A program made the position numbers and the translations under genes. Positions 27,251 through 41,380 of a stretch of 64,000 nt of DNA are shown here, piece after piece. The stretch comes from Megalopta genalis (taxonomy: Eukaryota > Arthropoda > Insecta > Hymenoptera > Halictidae), in contig NW_027476685.1 in NCBI RefSeq assembly GCF_051020955.1, positions 62,001 to 126,000 of the forward strand. Direction: 5' to 3'. A model generated the notes under the pieces. It was not told the origin of the DNA. It made no database searches and saw nothing but the letters and a program-made list of their open reading frames with translations. The stretch's first letter is position 1; every line of letters begins with the position of its first letter.

Positions 27251-27680
27251 TTTAGCTTCAAATACTGCGATATAAGTGATATAGCTTCAAATGCAGGCGA
27301 AACGAACGAGTTAGCTTCAAATCCATGCGAAAGACATGATTCAGCTGCAAATCTATGCGATGTAGAAGGTTTAGCTTCAAATCCATGCGACACATATGAT
27401 TTAGCTTCAAATACTTGCGATATAAGTGATATAGCTTCAAAAGCTGTAGGAACAAACGTGGTAGCTTCAATTCCATGCGAGACACTTGATTTAGCTTCAA
27501 ATCAATGCGATGTAGAAGGTTTAGCTTCAAGTCCATGCGAAACACATTATTTAGCTGCAAATCAGTGCGAAGTAGAAGGCTCGGGTTCAAATCAATGTTA
27601 TTCAAATGGTTCATCTTCAAATACTTGTGAATGACATGATTGAGCTTAAACTGCATGCGAAACACATGATTTAGCTTCAA
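27251..27680. repeat. Right half of a mosaic segment (source-like 21641-22070)
   Basis: Partner of 21641-22070, including the shared one-base deletion. It ends near 27680, where GCGGTGTACAAGG replaces GCGATGAAGAAGG. Confidence 0.86.
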
Positions 27681-30589
27681 ATCAATGCGGTGTACAAGGT
27701 TTAGCTTCAAATCCATGCAAAACACGTGATTTATCTTCTAATTAATGCGAAGTAGAAGGCTTAGCTTCAAATCCATGCGAATCAAATGGTTTAGCTTCAA
27801 ATACTTGTAATATACGTTATTTGGATTTAACTGCATGCGCAACGAACGAGTTAGCTTCAAATCCATGCGAAACACATGATTTAGCTGCAAATCAATGCGA
27901 TGAAGAAGGTTTAGCTTCAAATCCATGCGATACACAAGATTTAGCTTCAAATCAATGCGATGTAGAAGGTTTCGCTTCAAATCCACGCGAAACAAATGAT
28001 TTAGCTTCAAACACTTGGGGTATAAGTGATATAGCTTCAAATGCAGACTAATCAAACGAGTTAGATTCAAAATCTACGCGATATACATGATTTAGCTTCA
28101 AATACTTGCGACATAAGTGATGTAGGTTCAACTGCAGGCGAAACGAACGAGTTAGCTTCAAATCCATACGAAACGCATGATTTAGCTGCAAATCAATGTG
28201 ATGTAGAAGGTTTAGCTTCAAATCCATACGAAACACATGATTTAGCTTCAAATCATTTCGATGTAGAAGGTTCAACTTCAAATCCATGCGACACATATGA
28301 TTTAGCTTCAAATTCTTGCGCTATAAGTGATATAGCTTCAAAAGCTGGAGGAACAAACGAGGAAGCTTCTATTCCATGCGAAACAAATGATTTAACTTCA
28401 AATCAATGGGAAGAAGAAGGCTTAGCTTCAGATCCATGCGATGCACAAGATTTCGCTTCAAATCAATGCGATGTAGTAGGTTCAGCTTCAAATCCATGCG
28501 ATATAAGTGATATAGCTTCAAAAGCAGGAGGAACAAACGAGGTAGCTTCAATTCCATGCGAAACAAATGATTTAGCTTCAAATCAATGCGAAGTAGATGG
28601 CGTAGCTTCAAATCCATGCGAAACAAATGGTTTAGCTACAAATACTTGTGATATACATTATTTAGCTACAACTGCATGCGAAACTAACGAGTTAGCTTCA
28701 AATCCATGCGAAACAAATGATTTAGCTTCAAATCAATACGATGTAGAAGGTTTAGCTTCAATTCCATGCGATACACATGATTTAGCTTCAAATCAATGCG
28801 ATGTGGAAGGTTTAGCTTCAAATCAATGCGATGTAGAAGGTTCAGCTTCAAATCCATACGAAAATCATGATTTAGCTTCAAATCAATTCGAAGGACAAGG
28901 CTTAGATTCAAATCCATGCGAAAAAATGATTTAGCTTCAAATGAATGCGAAGTAGAAGGCTTAGCTTCAAATCCATGCAAAACAAATGGTTTAGCTACAA
29001 ATGCTTGTGATATACATTATTTCGCTACAACTGCATGCGAAACAAACGAGTTACCTTCAAATCCATGCTATATACATGATTTAGCTTCAAATCAATGCGA
29101 TGTAGAAGGTTTAGCTTGAAATCCATGCGATACACAAGATTTAGCTTCAAATGAATGCGATGTAGTAGGTTCAGCTTCAAATCCATGCGACACATATGAT
29201 TTAGCTTCAAATACTTGCGATATAAGTGATATAGCTTCGAATACAGGCGAAACGAACGAGTTAGCTTCAAATCCATGCGAAACACATGATTCAGCTGCAA
29301 ATCAATGCGATGTAGAAGGTTAAGATTCAAATCCATGCGAAACACATTATTTAGCTGCAAATCAGTGCGAAGTAGAAGGCTCGGGTTCAAATCAATGTGA
29401 TGCAAATGGTTCATCTTCAAATACTTGTGAATGACATGATTGAGCTTCAACTGCAGGCGAAACACATGATTTAGCTTCTAATCAATGCGATGTAGAAGGT
29501 TTAACTTCAAATCCATGCAAAACACGTGATTTATCTTCCAATTAATGCGAAGTAGAAGGCTTAGCTTCAAATCCATGCGAATCAAATGGTTTAGCTTCAA
29601 GTACTTGTGATATACGTTATTTAGATTTAACTGCATGCGCAACGAACGAGTTAGCTTCAAATCCATGCGAAACACACGAGTTATCTTCAAATCAATGCGA
29701 TGTAGAAGGTTTAGCTTCAAATCCAAGCGAAACACATGATTTAGCTTCAAATACTTGTGAAATACATTATTTAGCTACAACTGCATGTGAATCAAACGAG
29801 TTAGCTTCAAATCCAGGCGAAACATACGATTTAGCTTCAAATCAATGCGATGTAGATGGTTTAGCTTCAAATCCATGCAAAACACGTGATTTATCTTCCA
29901 ATTAATGCGAAGTAGAAGGCTTAGCTTCAAATCCATGAGAATCAAATGGTTTAGCTTGAAATACTTGTGATATACGTTATTTAGATTTAACTGCATGCGC
30001 AACGAACGAGTTAGCTTCAAATCCATGCGAAACACATGATTTAGCTGCAAATCAATGCGATGTTGAAGGTTTAGCTTCAAATCCATTCGATACACAAGAT
30101 TTAGCTTCAAATCAATGCGATGTAGAAGGTTCAGCTCCAAAACCATGTGACACATATGATTTAGCTTCAAATACTTGCGATATAAGTGATATAGCTTCAA
30201 AAGCTGGAGGAACAAACGAGGTAGCTTCAATTCCATGCAAGACACATGATTTAGCTTCAAATAAATGCGATGTAGAAGGTTCAGCTTCAAATCCATACGA
30301 AACACATGATTTAGCTTCAAATACTTGCGATATAAGTGATATAGCTTCGAATACAGGCGAAACGAACGAGTTAGCTTCAAATCCATGCGAAACACATGAT
30401 TCAGCTGCAAATCAATGCGATGTAGAAGGTTTGGCTTCAAATCCATGCGATTCACAAGATTTAGCTTCAAATCAATGCGATGTAGAAGGTTCAGCTTCAA
30501 ATCCATGCGACACATATGATTTAGCTTCAAATACTTGCGATATAAGTGATATAGCTTCAAAAGCTGGAGGAACAAACGAGGTGGCTTCA

Positions 30590-32005
30590 ATTCCATGCGA
30601 AACAAATGATTTAGCTTCAAATCAATGCGAAGTAGAAGGCGTAGCTTCAAATCAATGCGAAACAAATGGATTAGCTACAAATACTTGTGATATACATTAT
30701 TTAGCTACAACTGCATGCGAAACTAACGAGTTAGCTTTAAATCCACGCGAAACACACGATTTATCTTCAAATCAATGCGATGTAGAAGGTTTAGCTTCAA
30801 ATCCATGCGATACACAAGATTTAGCTTCAAATCAATGCGATGTAGAAGGTTTAGCTTCAAATCCATGCAAAACACGTGATTTATCTTCCAATTAATGCGA
30901 AGTAGAAGGCTTAGCTTCAAATCCATGAGTATCAAATGGTTTAGCTTGAAATACTTGTGATATACGTTATTTAGATTTAACTGCATGCGCAACGAACGAG
31001 TTAGCTTCAAATCCATGCGAAACACATGATTTAGCTGCAAATCAATGCGATGTAGAAGGTTTAGCTTCAAATCCATGCGATTCACAAGATTTTGCTTCAA
31101 ATCAATGCGATGTAGAAGGTTCAGCTTCAAAACCATGTGACATATATGATTTAGCTTCAAATACTTGCGATATAAGTGATATAGCTTCAAAAGCTGGAGG
31201 AACAAACGAGGAAGCTTCAATTGTATGCGAAACAAATGATTTAACTTCAAATCAATGCTATGTAGAAGGTTTAGCTGCAAATCCATGAGACACAGATGAT
31301 TTAGACTCAGATAATTGCGATATAAGTAATATAGCTTCAAATGCAGACGAAACAAATGATTTGTCTTCAAATAGAAGCGAAACACTTGATTTAGTTTCAA
31401 ATCAATGCGATGTAGTAGGTTTAGCTTCAAATCCATGCGACACATATGATTTAGCTTCCAATACTTGCGATATAAGTGATATAGCTTCAAAAGCTGTAGG
31501 AACAAACGAGGTAGCTTCAATTCCATTCGAGACACATGATTTAGCTTGAAATCAATGCGATTTAGAAGGTTCAGCTTCAAATCCATGCGACACATATGAT
31601 TTAGCTTCAAATACTTGCGATATAAGTGATATAGCTTCAAAAGCTGGAGGAACAAACGAGGAAGCTTCAATTCCATGCGAAATAAATGATTTAACTTCAA
31701 TCAATGCGAAGTAGAAGGCTTAGCTTCAGATCCATGCGGAACAAATGGATTAGATAGAAATACTTGTGATATACATTATTTAGCTACAACTGCATGCGGA
31801 ACAAACGAGTTTGCTTCAAATCCATGCGAAACGCATGATTTAGCTTCAAATCGATGCGATGTAGAAGGTTCAGCTTCAAATCTATGCGACACATATGATT
31901 TAGCTTCAAATACTTGCGATATAAGAGATATAGCTTCAAAAGCTGGAGGAACAAACGAGGTGGCTTCAAGTTCATGCGAAACAAATGATTTAGCTTCAAA
32001 TCAAT
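30590..32005. repeat. Direct repeat, 1.4 kb, copy 1 (partner 36019-37434)
   Basis: Offset is 5429 bp, 181 monomers minus one base. Shared landmarks include TAATTGCGATATAAGTAAT, GATTTGTCTTCAAATAG, CATTCGAGACAC, a one-base shortened TTCAATCAATGCG monomer near 31697/37126, and GGATTAGATAGAAATAC. Confidence 0.9.
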
Positions 32006-33307
32006 GTGAAGTAGAAGGCTTAGCTTCAAATCCATGAGAATCAAATGGTTTAGCTTGAAATACTTGTGATATACGTTATTTAGATTTAACTGCATGCGCA
32101 ACGAACGAGTTAGCTTCAAATCCATGCGAAACACATGATTTAGCTGCAAATCAATGCGATGTAGAAGGTTTAGCTTCAAATCCATTCGATACACAAGATT
32201 TAGCTTCAAATCAATGCGATGTAGAAGGTTCAGCTACAAAACCATGTGACACATATGATTTAGCTTCAAATACTTGCGATATAAGTGATATAGCTTCAAA
32301 AGCTGGAGGAACAAACGAGGTAGCTTCAATTCCATGCAAGACACATGATTTAGCTTCAAATAAATGCGATGTAGTAGATTCAGCTTCAAATCCATGCGAC
32401 ACATATGATTTACCTTCAAATACTTGCGATATAAGTAATATAGCTTCAAAAGCTGTAGGAACAAACGAGGTAGCTTCAATTCCATGCGAGAAACATGAAT
32501 TAGCTGCAAATCAATGCGATGTAGAAGGTTTAGCTTCAGATCTATACGAAACACATGATTTAGCTTCAAATCGATGCGATGTAGAAGGTTCAGCTTCAAA
32601 TCTATGCGACACGTATGATTTAGCTTAAAATACTTGCGATATAAGAGATATAGCTTCAAAAGCTGGAGGAACAAACGAGGTGGCTTCAAGTTCATGCGAA
32701 ACAAATGATTTAGCTTCAAATCAATGCGAAGTAGAAGGCGTAGCTTCAAATACATGCGAAACAAATGGTTTAGCTACAAATACTTGTGATATAGATTATT
32801 TAGCTACAACTGCATGCGAAACTAACGAGTTAGCTTCAAATCCACACGAAACACACGATTTATCTTCAAATCAATACGATGTAGAAGGTTTAGCTTCAAA
32901 TCCATGCGATACACAAGATTTAGCTTCAAATCAATGCGATGTAGAAGGTTTAGCTTCAAATCCATGCAAAACACGTGATTTATCTTCCAATTAATGCGAA
33001 GTAGAAGGCTTAGCTTCAAATCCATGAGAATCAAATGGTTTAGCTTGAAATACTTGTGATATACGTTATTTAGATTTAACTGCATGCGCAACGAACGAGT
33101 TAGCTTCAAATCCATGCGACTCACATGATTTAGCTGCAAATCAAAGCGATGTAGAAGGTTTAGCTTCAAATCCATGCGATTCACAAGATTTAGCTTCAAA
33201 TCAATGCGATGTAGAAGGTTCAGCTTCAAATCCATGCGACACATATGATTTAGCTTCAAATACTTGCGATATAAGTGATATAGCTTCAAAAGCTGGAGGA
33301 ACAAACG

Positions 33308-36140
33308 AGGTGGCTTCAATTCCATGCGAAACAAATGATTTAGCTACAAATCAATGCGAAGTAGAAGGCGTAGCTTCAAATCAATGCGAAACAAATGGAT
33401 TAGCTACAAATACTTGTGATATACATTATTTAGCTACAACTGCATGCGAAACTAACGAGTTAGCTTCAAATCCATGCGACTCACATGATTTAGCTTCAAA
33501 TCAATGCGATGTAGAAGGTTTAGCTTCAAATCCATGCGATACACAAGATTTACCTTCAAATCAATGCGATGTAGTAGATTCAGCTTCAAATCCATGCGAC
33601 ACATATGATTTAGCTTCAAATACTTGCGATATAAGTAATATAGCTTCAAAAGCTGTAGGAACAAACGAGGTAGCTTCAATTCCATGCGAGAAACATGAAT
33701 TAGCTGCAAATCAATGCGATGTAGAAGGTTTAGGTTCAAATCCATACGAAACACATGATTTAGCTTCAAATCGATGCGATGTAGAAGGTTCAGCTTCAAA
33801 TCTATGCGACACGTATGATTTAGCTTCAAATACTTGCGATATAAGAGATATAGCTTCAAAAGCTGGAGGAACAAACGAGGTGGCTTCAATTCCATGCGAA
33901 ACAAATGATTTAGCTTCAAATCAATGCGAAGTAGAAGGCGTAGCTTCAAATCAATGCGAAACAAATGGATTAGCTACAAATACTTGTGATATACATTATT
34001 TAGCTACAACTGCATGCGAAACTAACGAGTTAGCTTTAAATCCACGCGAAACACACGATTTATCTTCAAATCAATGCGATGTAGAAGGTTTAGCTTCAAA
34101 TCCATGCGATTCACAAGATTTAGCTTCAAATCAATGCGATGTAGAAGGTTCAGCTTCAAATCCATGCGACACATATGATTTAGCTTCAAATACTTGCGAT
34201 ATAAGTGATATAGCTTCAGAAGCTGGAGGAACAAACGAGGTGGCTTCAATTCCATGCGAAACAAATGATTTAGCTTCAAATCAATGCGAAGTAGAAGGCG
34301 TAGCTTCAAATCAATGCGAAACAAATGGATTAGCTACAAATACTTGTGATATACATTATTTAGCTACAACTGCATGCGAAACTAACGAGTTAGCTTCAAA
34401 TCCATGCGACTCACATGATTTAGCTTCAAATCAATGCGATGTAGAAGGTTTAGCTTCAAATCCATGCGATACACAAGAATTACCTTCAAATCAATGCGAT
34501 GTAGTAGATTCAGCTTCAAATCCATGCGACACATATGATTTAGCTTCAAATACTTGCGATATAAGTAATATAGCTTCAAAAGCTGTAGGAACAAACGAGG
34601 TAGCTTCAATTCCATGCGAGAAACATGAATTAGCTGCAAATCAATGCGATGTAGAAGGTTTAGGATCAAATCCATACGAAACACATGATTTAGCTTCAAA
34701 TCGATGCGATGTAGAAGGTTCAGCTTCAAATCTATGCGACACGTATGATTTAGCTTCAAATACTAGCGATATAAGAGATATAGCTTCAAAAGCTGGAGGA
34801 ACAAACGAGGTGGCTTCAATTCCATGCGAAACAAATGATTTAGCTTCAAATCAATGCGAAGTAGAAGGCGTAGCTTCAAATCAATGCGAAACAAATGGAT
34901 TAGCTACAAATACTTGTGATATACATTATTTAGCTACAACTGCATGCGAAACTAACGAGTTAGCTTTAAATCCACGCGAAACACACGATTTATATTCAAA
35001 TCAATGCGATGTAGAAGGTTTAGCTTCAAATCCATGCGATACACAAGATTTAGCTTCAAATCAATGCGATGTAGGAGGTTTAGCTTCAAATCCATGCGAT
35101 ACACAAGAATTACCTTCAAATCAATGCGATGTAGTAGATTCAGCTTCAAATCCATGCGACACATATGATTTAGCTTCAAATACTTGCGATATAAGTAATA
35201 TAGCTTCAAAAGCTGTAGGAACAAACGAGGTAGCTTCAATTCCATGCGAGAAACATGAATTAGCTGCAAATCAATGCGATGTAGAAGGTTTAGGATCAAA
35301 TCCATACGAAACACATGATTTAGCTTCAAATCGATGCGATGTAGAAGGTTCAGCTTCAAATCTATGCGACACGTATGATTTAGCTTCAAATACTAGCGAT
35401 ATAAGAGATATAGCTTCAAAAGCTGGAGGAACAAACGAGGTGGCTTCAATTCCATGCGAAACAAATGATTTAGCTTCAAATCAATGCGAAGTAGAAGGCG
35501 TAGCTTCAAATCAATGCGAAACAAATGGATTAGCTACAAATACTTGTGATATACATTATTTAGCTACAACTGCATGCGAAACTAACGAGTTAGCTTTAAA
35601 TCCACGCGAAACACACGATTTATATTCAAATCAATGCGATGTAGAAGGTTTAGCTTCAAATCCATGCGATACACAAGAATTACCTTCAAATCAATGCGAT
35701 GTAGTAGATTCAGCTTCAAATCCATGCGACACATATGATTTAGCTTCAAATACTTGCGATATAAGTAATATAGCTTCAAAAGCTGTAGGAACAAACGAGG
35801 TAGCTTCAATTCCATGCGAGAAACATGAATTAGCTGCAAATCAATGCGATGTAGAAGGTTTAGGATCAAATCCATACGAAACACATGATTTAGCTTCAAA
35901 TCGATGCGATGTAGAAGGTTCAGCTTCAAATCTATGCGACACGTATGATTTAGCTTCAAATACTTGCGATATAAGAGATATAGCTTCAAAAGCTGGAGGA
36001 ACAAACGAGGTGGCTTCAATTCCATGCGAAACAAATGATTTAGCTTCAAATCAATGCGAAGTAGAAGGCGTAGCTTCAAATCAATGCGAAACAAATGGAT
36101 TAGCTACAAATACTTGTGATATACATTATTTAGCTACAAC
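33308..36140. repeat. 570-bp (19-monomer) higher-order repeat series
   Basis: C-type monomers (TACTTGYGAT, or TACTAGCGAT in some copies) start at 33411, 33621, 33831, 33981, 34191, 34341, 34551, 34761, 34911, 35181, 35391, 35541, 35751, 35961 and 36111. The intervals are 210, 210, 150 (sum 570), then 210, 150 (360), then 210, 210, 150, then 270, 210, 150 (630), then 210, 210, 150. The 360- and 630-bp forms are therefore the 570-bp unit with seven monomers lost or two gained. Confidence 0.92.
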
Positions 36141-36324
36141 TGCATGCGAAACTAACGAGTTAGCTTTAAATCCACGCGAAACACACGATTTATCTTCAAA
36201 TCAATGCGATGAAGAAGGTTTAGCTTCAAATCCATGCGATACACAAGATTTAGCTTCAAATCAATGCGATGTAGAAGGTTTAGCTTCAAATCCATGCAAA
36301 ACACGTGATTTATCTTCCAATTAA
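33310..36324 (+). other. Longest repeat-derived open frame (1004 codons), probably not a gene
   Basis: An uninterrupted + frame runs here, encoding a decapeptide repeat of the kind LASNPCETHD / LASNQCDVEG with one Cys in nearly every ten residues. It starts only at GTG inside a monomer, has no promoter, signal peptide or unique N- or C-terminal domain, and ends at a TAA in a degenerate monomer. It is built from recently copied 570-bp units, so its length is not independent evidence of selection. The opposite strand is also widely open in the same region. I infer a by-product of a stop-free 30-bp consensus. A translated Cys-rich repeat protein cannot be excluded from sequence alone. Confidence 0.3.
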
Positions 36325-37434
36325 TGCGAAGTAGAAGGCTTAGCTTCAAATCCATGAGTATCAAATGGTTTAGCTTGAAATACTTGTGATATACGTTATT
36401 TAGATTTAACTGCATGCGCAACGAACGAGTTAGCTTCAAATCCATGCGAAACACATGATTTAGCTGCAAATCAATGCGATGTAGAAGGTTTAGCTTCAAA
36501 TCCATGCGATTCACAAGATTTTGCTTCAAATCAATGCGATGTAGAAGGTTCAGCTTCAAAACCATGTGACACATATGATTTAGCTTCAAATACTTGCGAT
36601 ATAAGTGATATAGCTTCAAAAGCTGGAGGAACAAACGAGGAAGCTTCAATTCCATGCGAAACAAATGATTTAACTTCAAATCAATGCTATGTAGAAGGTT
36701 TAGCTGCAAATCCATGAGACACAGATGATTTAGACTCAGATAATTGCGATATAAGTAATATAGCTTCAAATGCAGACGAAACAAATGATTTGTCTTCAAA
36801 TAGAAGCGAAACACTTGATTTAGTTTCAAATCAATGCGATGTAGTAGGTTTAGCTTCAAATCCATGCGACACATATGATTTAGCTTCCAATACTTGCGAT
36901 ATAAGTGATATAGCTTCAAAAGCTGTAGGAACAAACGAGGTAGCTTCAATTCCATTCGAGACACATGATTTAGCTTGAAATCAATGCGATTTAGAAGGTT
37001 CAGCTTCAAATCCATGCGACACATATGATTCAGCTTCAAATACTTGCGATATAAGTGATTTAGCTTCAAAAGCTGGAGGAACAAACGAGGAAGCTTCAAT
37101 TCCATGCGAAATATATGATTTAACTTCAATCAATGCGAAGCAGAAGGCTTAGCTTCAGATCCATGCGGAACAAGTGGATTAGATAGAAATACTTGTGATA
37201 TACATTATTTAGCTACAACTGCATGCGGAACAAACGAGTTTGCTTCAAATCCATGCGAAACGCATGATTTAGCTTCAAATCGATGTGATGTAGAAGGTTC
37301 AGCTTCAAATCTATGCGACACATATGATTTAGCTTCAAATACTTGCGATATAAGAGATATAGCTTAAAAAGCTGGAGGAACAAACGAGGTGGCTTCAAGT
37401 TCATGCGAAACAAATGATTTAGCTTCAAATCAAT
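36019..37434. repeat. Direct repeat, 1.4 kb, copy 2 (partner 30590-32005)
   Basis: Partner of 30590-32005. Differences are few and scattered (for example AATAAATG versus ATATATG, and AACAAATGG versus AACAAGTGG). Confidence 0.9.
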
Positions 37435-37621
37435 GCGAAGTAGAAGGCGTAGCTTCAAATACATGCGAAACAAATGGTTTAGCTACAAATACTTGTGATA
37501 TAGATTATTTAGCTACAACTGCATGCGAAACTAACGAGTTAGCTTCAAATCCACGCGAAACACACGATTTATCTTCAAATCAATGCGATGTAGAAGGTTT
37601 AGCTTCAAATCCATGCGATAC

Positions 37622-38800
37622 ACAAGATTTGGCTTCAAATCAATGCGATGTAGAAGGTTTAGCTTCAAATCCATGCAAAACACGTGATTTATCTTCCAAT
37701 TAATGTGAAGTAGAAGGCTTAGCTTCAAATCCATGAGAATCAAATGGTTTAGCTTGAAATACTTGTGATATACGTTATTTAGATTTAACTGCATGCGCAA
37801 CGAACGAGTTAGCTTCAAATCCATGCGAAACACATGATTTAGCTGCAAATCAATGCGATGTAGAAGGTTTAGCTTCAAATCCATTCGATACACAAGATTT
37901 AGCTTCAAATCAATGCGATGTAGAAGGTTCAGCTTCAAAACCATGTGACACATATGATTTAGCTTCAAATACTTGCGATATAAGTGATATAGCTTCAAAA
38001 GCTGGAGGAACAAACGAGGTAGCTTCAATTCCATGCAAGACACATGATTTAGCTTCAAATAAATACGATGTAGTAGATTCAGCTTCAAATCCATGCGACA
38101 CATATGATTTAGCTTCAAATACTTGCGATATAAGTAATATAGCTTCAAAAGCTGTAGGAACAAACGAGGTAGCTTCAATTCCATGCGAGAAACATGAATT
38201 AGCTGCAAATCAATGCGATGTAGAAGGTTTAGCTTCAGATCCATACGAAACACATGATTTAGCTTCAAATCGATGCGATGTAGAAGGTTCAGCTTCAAAT
38301 CTATGCGACACGTATGATTCAGCTTAAAATACTTGCGATATAAGAGATATAGCTTCAAAAGCTGGAGGAACAAACGAGGTGGCTTCAATTCCATGCGAAA
38401 CAAATGATTTAGCTTCAAATCAATGCGAAGTAGAAGGCGTAGCTTCAAATCAATGCGAAACAAATGGATTAGCTACAAATACTTGTGATATACATTATTT
38501 AGCTACAACTGCATGCGAAACTAACGAGTTAGCTTTAAATCCACGCGAAACACACGATTTATCTTCAAATCAATGCGATGTAGAAGGTTTAGCTTCAAAT
38601 CCATGCGATACACAAGATTTAGCTTCAAATCAATGCGATGTAGAAGGTTTAGCTTCAAATCCATGCAAAACACGTGATTTATCTTCCAATTAATGCGAAG
38701 TAGAAGGCTTAGCTTCAAATCCATGAGTATCAAATGGTTTAGCTTGAAATACTTGTGATATACGTTATTTAGATTTAACTGCATGCGCAACGAACGAGTT
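37622..38800. repeat. Direct repeat, 1.18 kb, copy 1 (partner 40202-41380)
   Basis: Offset is 2580 bp, exactly 86 monomers. Shared variants include ATTAATGTGAAG, AATAAATACGATG, GATTCAGCTTAAAATAC and CATGAGTATC. The only differences I noticed are near the ends, for example ACGTTATTT at 38763 versus ACGTGATTT at 41343. Confidence 0.92.
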
Positions 38801-40201
38801 AGCTTTAAATCCACGCGAAACACACGATTTATCTTCAAATCAATGCGATGTAGAAGGTTTAGCTTCAAATCCATGCGATTCACAAGATTTAGCTTCAAAT
38901 CAATGCGATGTAGAAGGTTCAGCTTCAAATCCATGCGACACATATGATTTAGCTTCAAATACTTGCGATATAAGTGATATAGCTTCAAAAGCTGGAGGAA
39001 CAAACGAGGTGGCTTCAATTCCATGCGAAACAAATGATTTAGCTTCAAATCAATGCGAAGTAGAAGGCGTAGCTTCAAATCAATGCGAAACAAATGGATT
39101 AGCTACAAATACTTGTGATATACATTATTTAGCTACAACTGCATGCGAAACTAACGAGTTAGCTTCAAATCCATGCGACTCACATGATTTAGCTTCAAAT
39201 CAATGCGATGTAGAAGGTTTAGCTTCAAATCCATGCGATACACAAGAATTACCTTCAAATCAATGCGATGTAGTAGATTCAGCTTCAAATCCATGCGACA
39301 CATATGATTTAGCTTCAAATACTTGCGATATAAGTAATATAGCTTCAAAAGCTGTAGGAACAAACGAGGTAGCTTCAATTCCATGCGAGAAACATGAATT
39401 AGCTGCAAATCAATGCGATGTAGAAGGTTTAGGATCAAATCCATACGAAACACATGATTTAGCTTCAAATCGATGCGATGTAGAAGGTTCAGCTTCAAAT
39501 CTATGCGACACGTATGATTTAGCTTCAAATACTAGCGATATAAGAGATATAGCTTCAAAAGCTGGAGGAACAAACGAGGTGGCTTCAATTCCATGCGAAA
39601 CAAATGATTTAGCTTCAAATCAATGCGAAGTAGAAGGCGTAGCTTCAAATCAATGCGAAACAAATGGATTAGCTACAAATACTTGTGATATACATTATTT
39701 AGCTACAACTGCATGCGAAACTAACGAGTTAGCTTTAAATCCACGCGAAACACACGATTTATATTCAAATCAATGCGATGTAGAAGGTTTAGCTTCAAAT
39801 CCATGCGATACACAAGATTTAGCTTCAAATCAATGCGATGTAGAAGGTTTAGCTTCAAATCCATGCGATACACAAGAATTACCTTCAAATCAATGCGATG
39901 TAGAAGGTTTAGCTTCAAATCCATGCAAAACACGTGATTTATCTTCCAATTAATGCGAAGTAGAAGGCTTAGCTTCAAATCCATGAGTATCAAATGGTTT
40001 AGCTTGAAATACTTGTGATATACGTTATTTAGATTTAACTGCATGCGCAACGAACGAGTTAGCTTCAAATCCATGCGAAACACATGATTTAGCTGCAAAT
40101 CAATGCGATGTAGAAGGTTTAGCTTCAAATCCATGCGATTCACAAGATTTTGCTTCAAATCAATGCGATGTAGAAGGTTCAGCTTCAAATCCATGCGATT
40201 C

Positions 40202-41380
40202 ACAAGATTTGGCTTCAAATCAATGCGATGTAGAAGGTTTAGCTTCAAATCCATGCAAAACACGTGATTTATCTTCCAATTAATGTGAAGTAGAAGGCTT
40301 AGCTTCAAATCCATGAGAATCAAATGGTTTAGCTTGAAATACTTGTGATATACGTTATTTAGATTTAACTGCATGCGCAACGAACGAGTTAGCTTCAAAT
40401 CCATGCGAAACACATGATTTAGCTGCAAATCAATGCGATGTAGAAGGTTTAGCTTCAAATCCATTCGATACACAAGATTTAGCTTCAAATCAATGCGATG
40501 TAGAAGGTTCAGCTTCAAAACCATGTGACACATATGATTTAGCTTCAAATACTTGCGATATAAGTGATATAGCTTCAAAAGCTGGAGGAACAAACGAGGT
40601 AGCTTCAATTCCATGCAAGACACATGATTTAGCTTCAAATAAATACGATGTAGTAGATTCAGCTTCAAATCCATGCGACACATATGATTTAGCTTCAAAT
40701 ACTTGCGATATAAGTAATATAGCTTCAAAAGCTGTAGGAACAAACGAGGTAGCTTCAATTCCATGCGAGAAACATGAATTAGCTGCAAATCAATGCGATG
40801 TAGAAGGTTTAGCTTCAGATCCATACGAAACACATGATTTAGCTTCAAATCGATGCGATGTAGAAGGTTCAGCTTCAAATCTATGCGACACGTATGATTC
40901 AGCTTAAAATACTTGCGATATAAGAGATATAGCTTCAAAAGCTGGAGGAACAAACGAGGTGGCTTCAATTCCATGCGAAACAAATGATTTAGCTTCAAAT
41001 CAATGCGAAGTAGAAGGCGTAGCTTCAAATCAATGCGAAACAAATGGATTAGCTACAAATACTTGTGATATACATTATTTAGCTACAACTGCATGCGAAA
41101 CTAACGAGTTAGCTTTAAATCCACGCGAAACACACGATTTATCTTCAAATCAATGCGATGTAGAAGGTTTAGCTTCAAATCCATGCGATACACAAGATTT
41201 AGCTTCAAATCAATGCGATGTAGAAGGTTTAGCTTCAAATCCATGCAAAACACGTGATTTATCTTCCAATTAATGCGAAGTAGAAGGCTTAGCTTCAAAT
41301 CCATGAGTATCAAATGGTTTAGCTTGAAATACTTGTGATATACGTGATTTAGATTTAACTGCATGCGCAACGAACGAGTT
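40202..41380. repeat. Direct repeat, 1.18 kb, copy 2 (partner 37622-38800)
   Basis: Partner of 37622-38800. This is among the longest near-identical pairs of the window and points to very recent amplification in the core. Confidence 0.92.

Larger units (their letters stand above)
18240..30420. repeat. Mosaic array block
   Basis: Regular 30-bp array in which short segments from distant parts of the window are joined. Examples are 19210-19540 matching 26920-27250, 21641-22070 matching 27251-27680, and 24641-26020 as an exact tandem duplication. It uses several C-type monomers ending GTGATCTAG that are uncommon in the left block. Between about 23640 and 24520 the monomers are more irregular (CTTCGATGTAAG near 24327 and AAATCGATGCG near 24410). 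No gene or unique sequence is seen. Confidence 0.85.
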
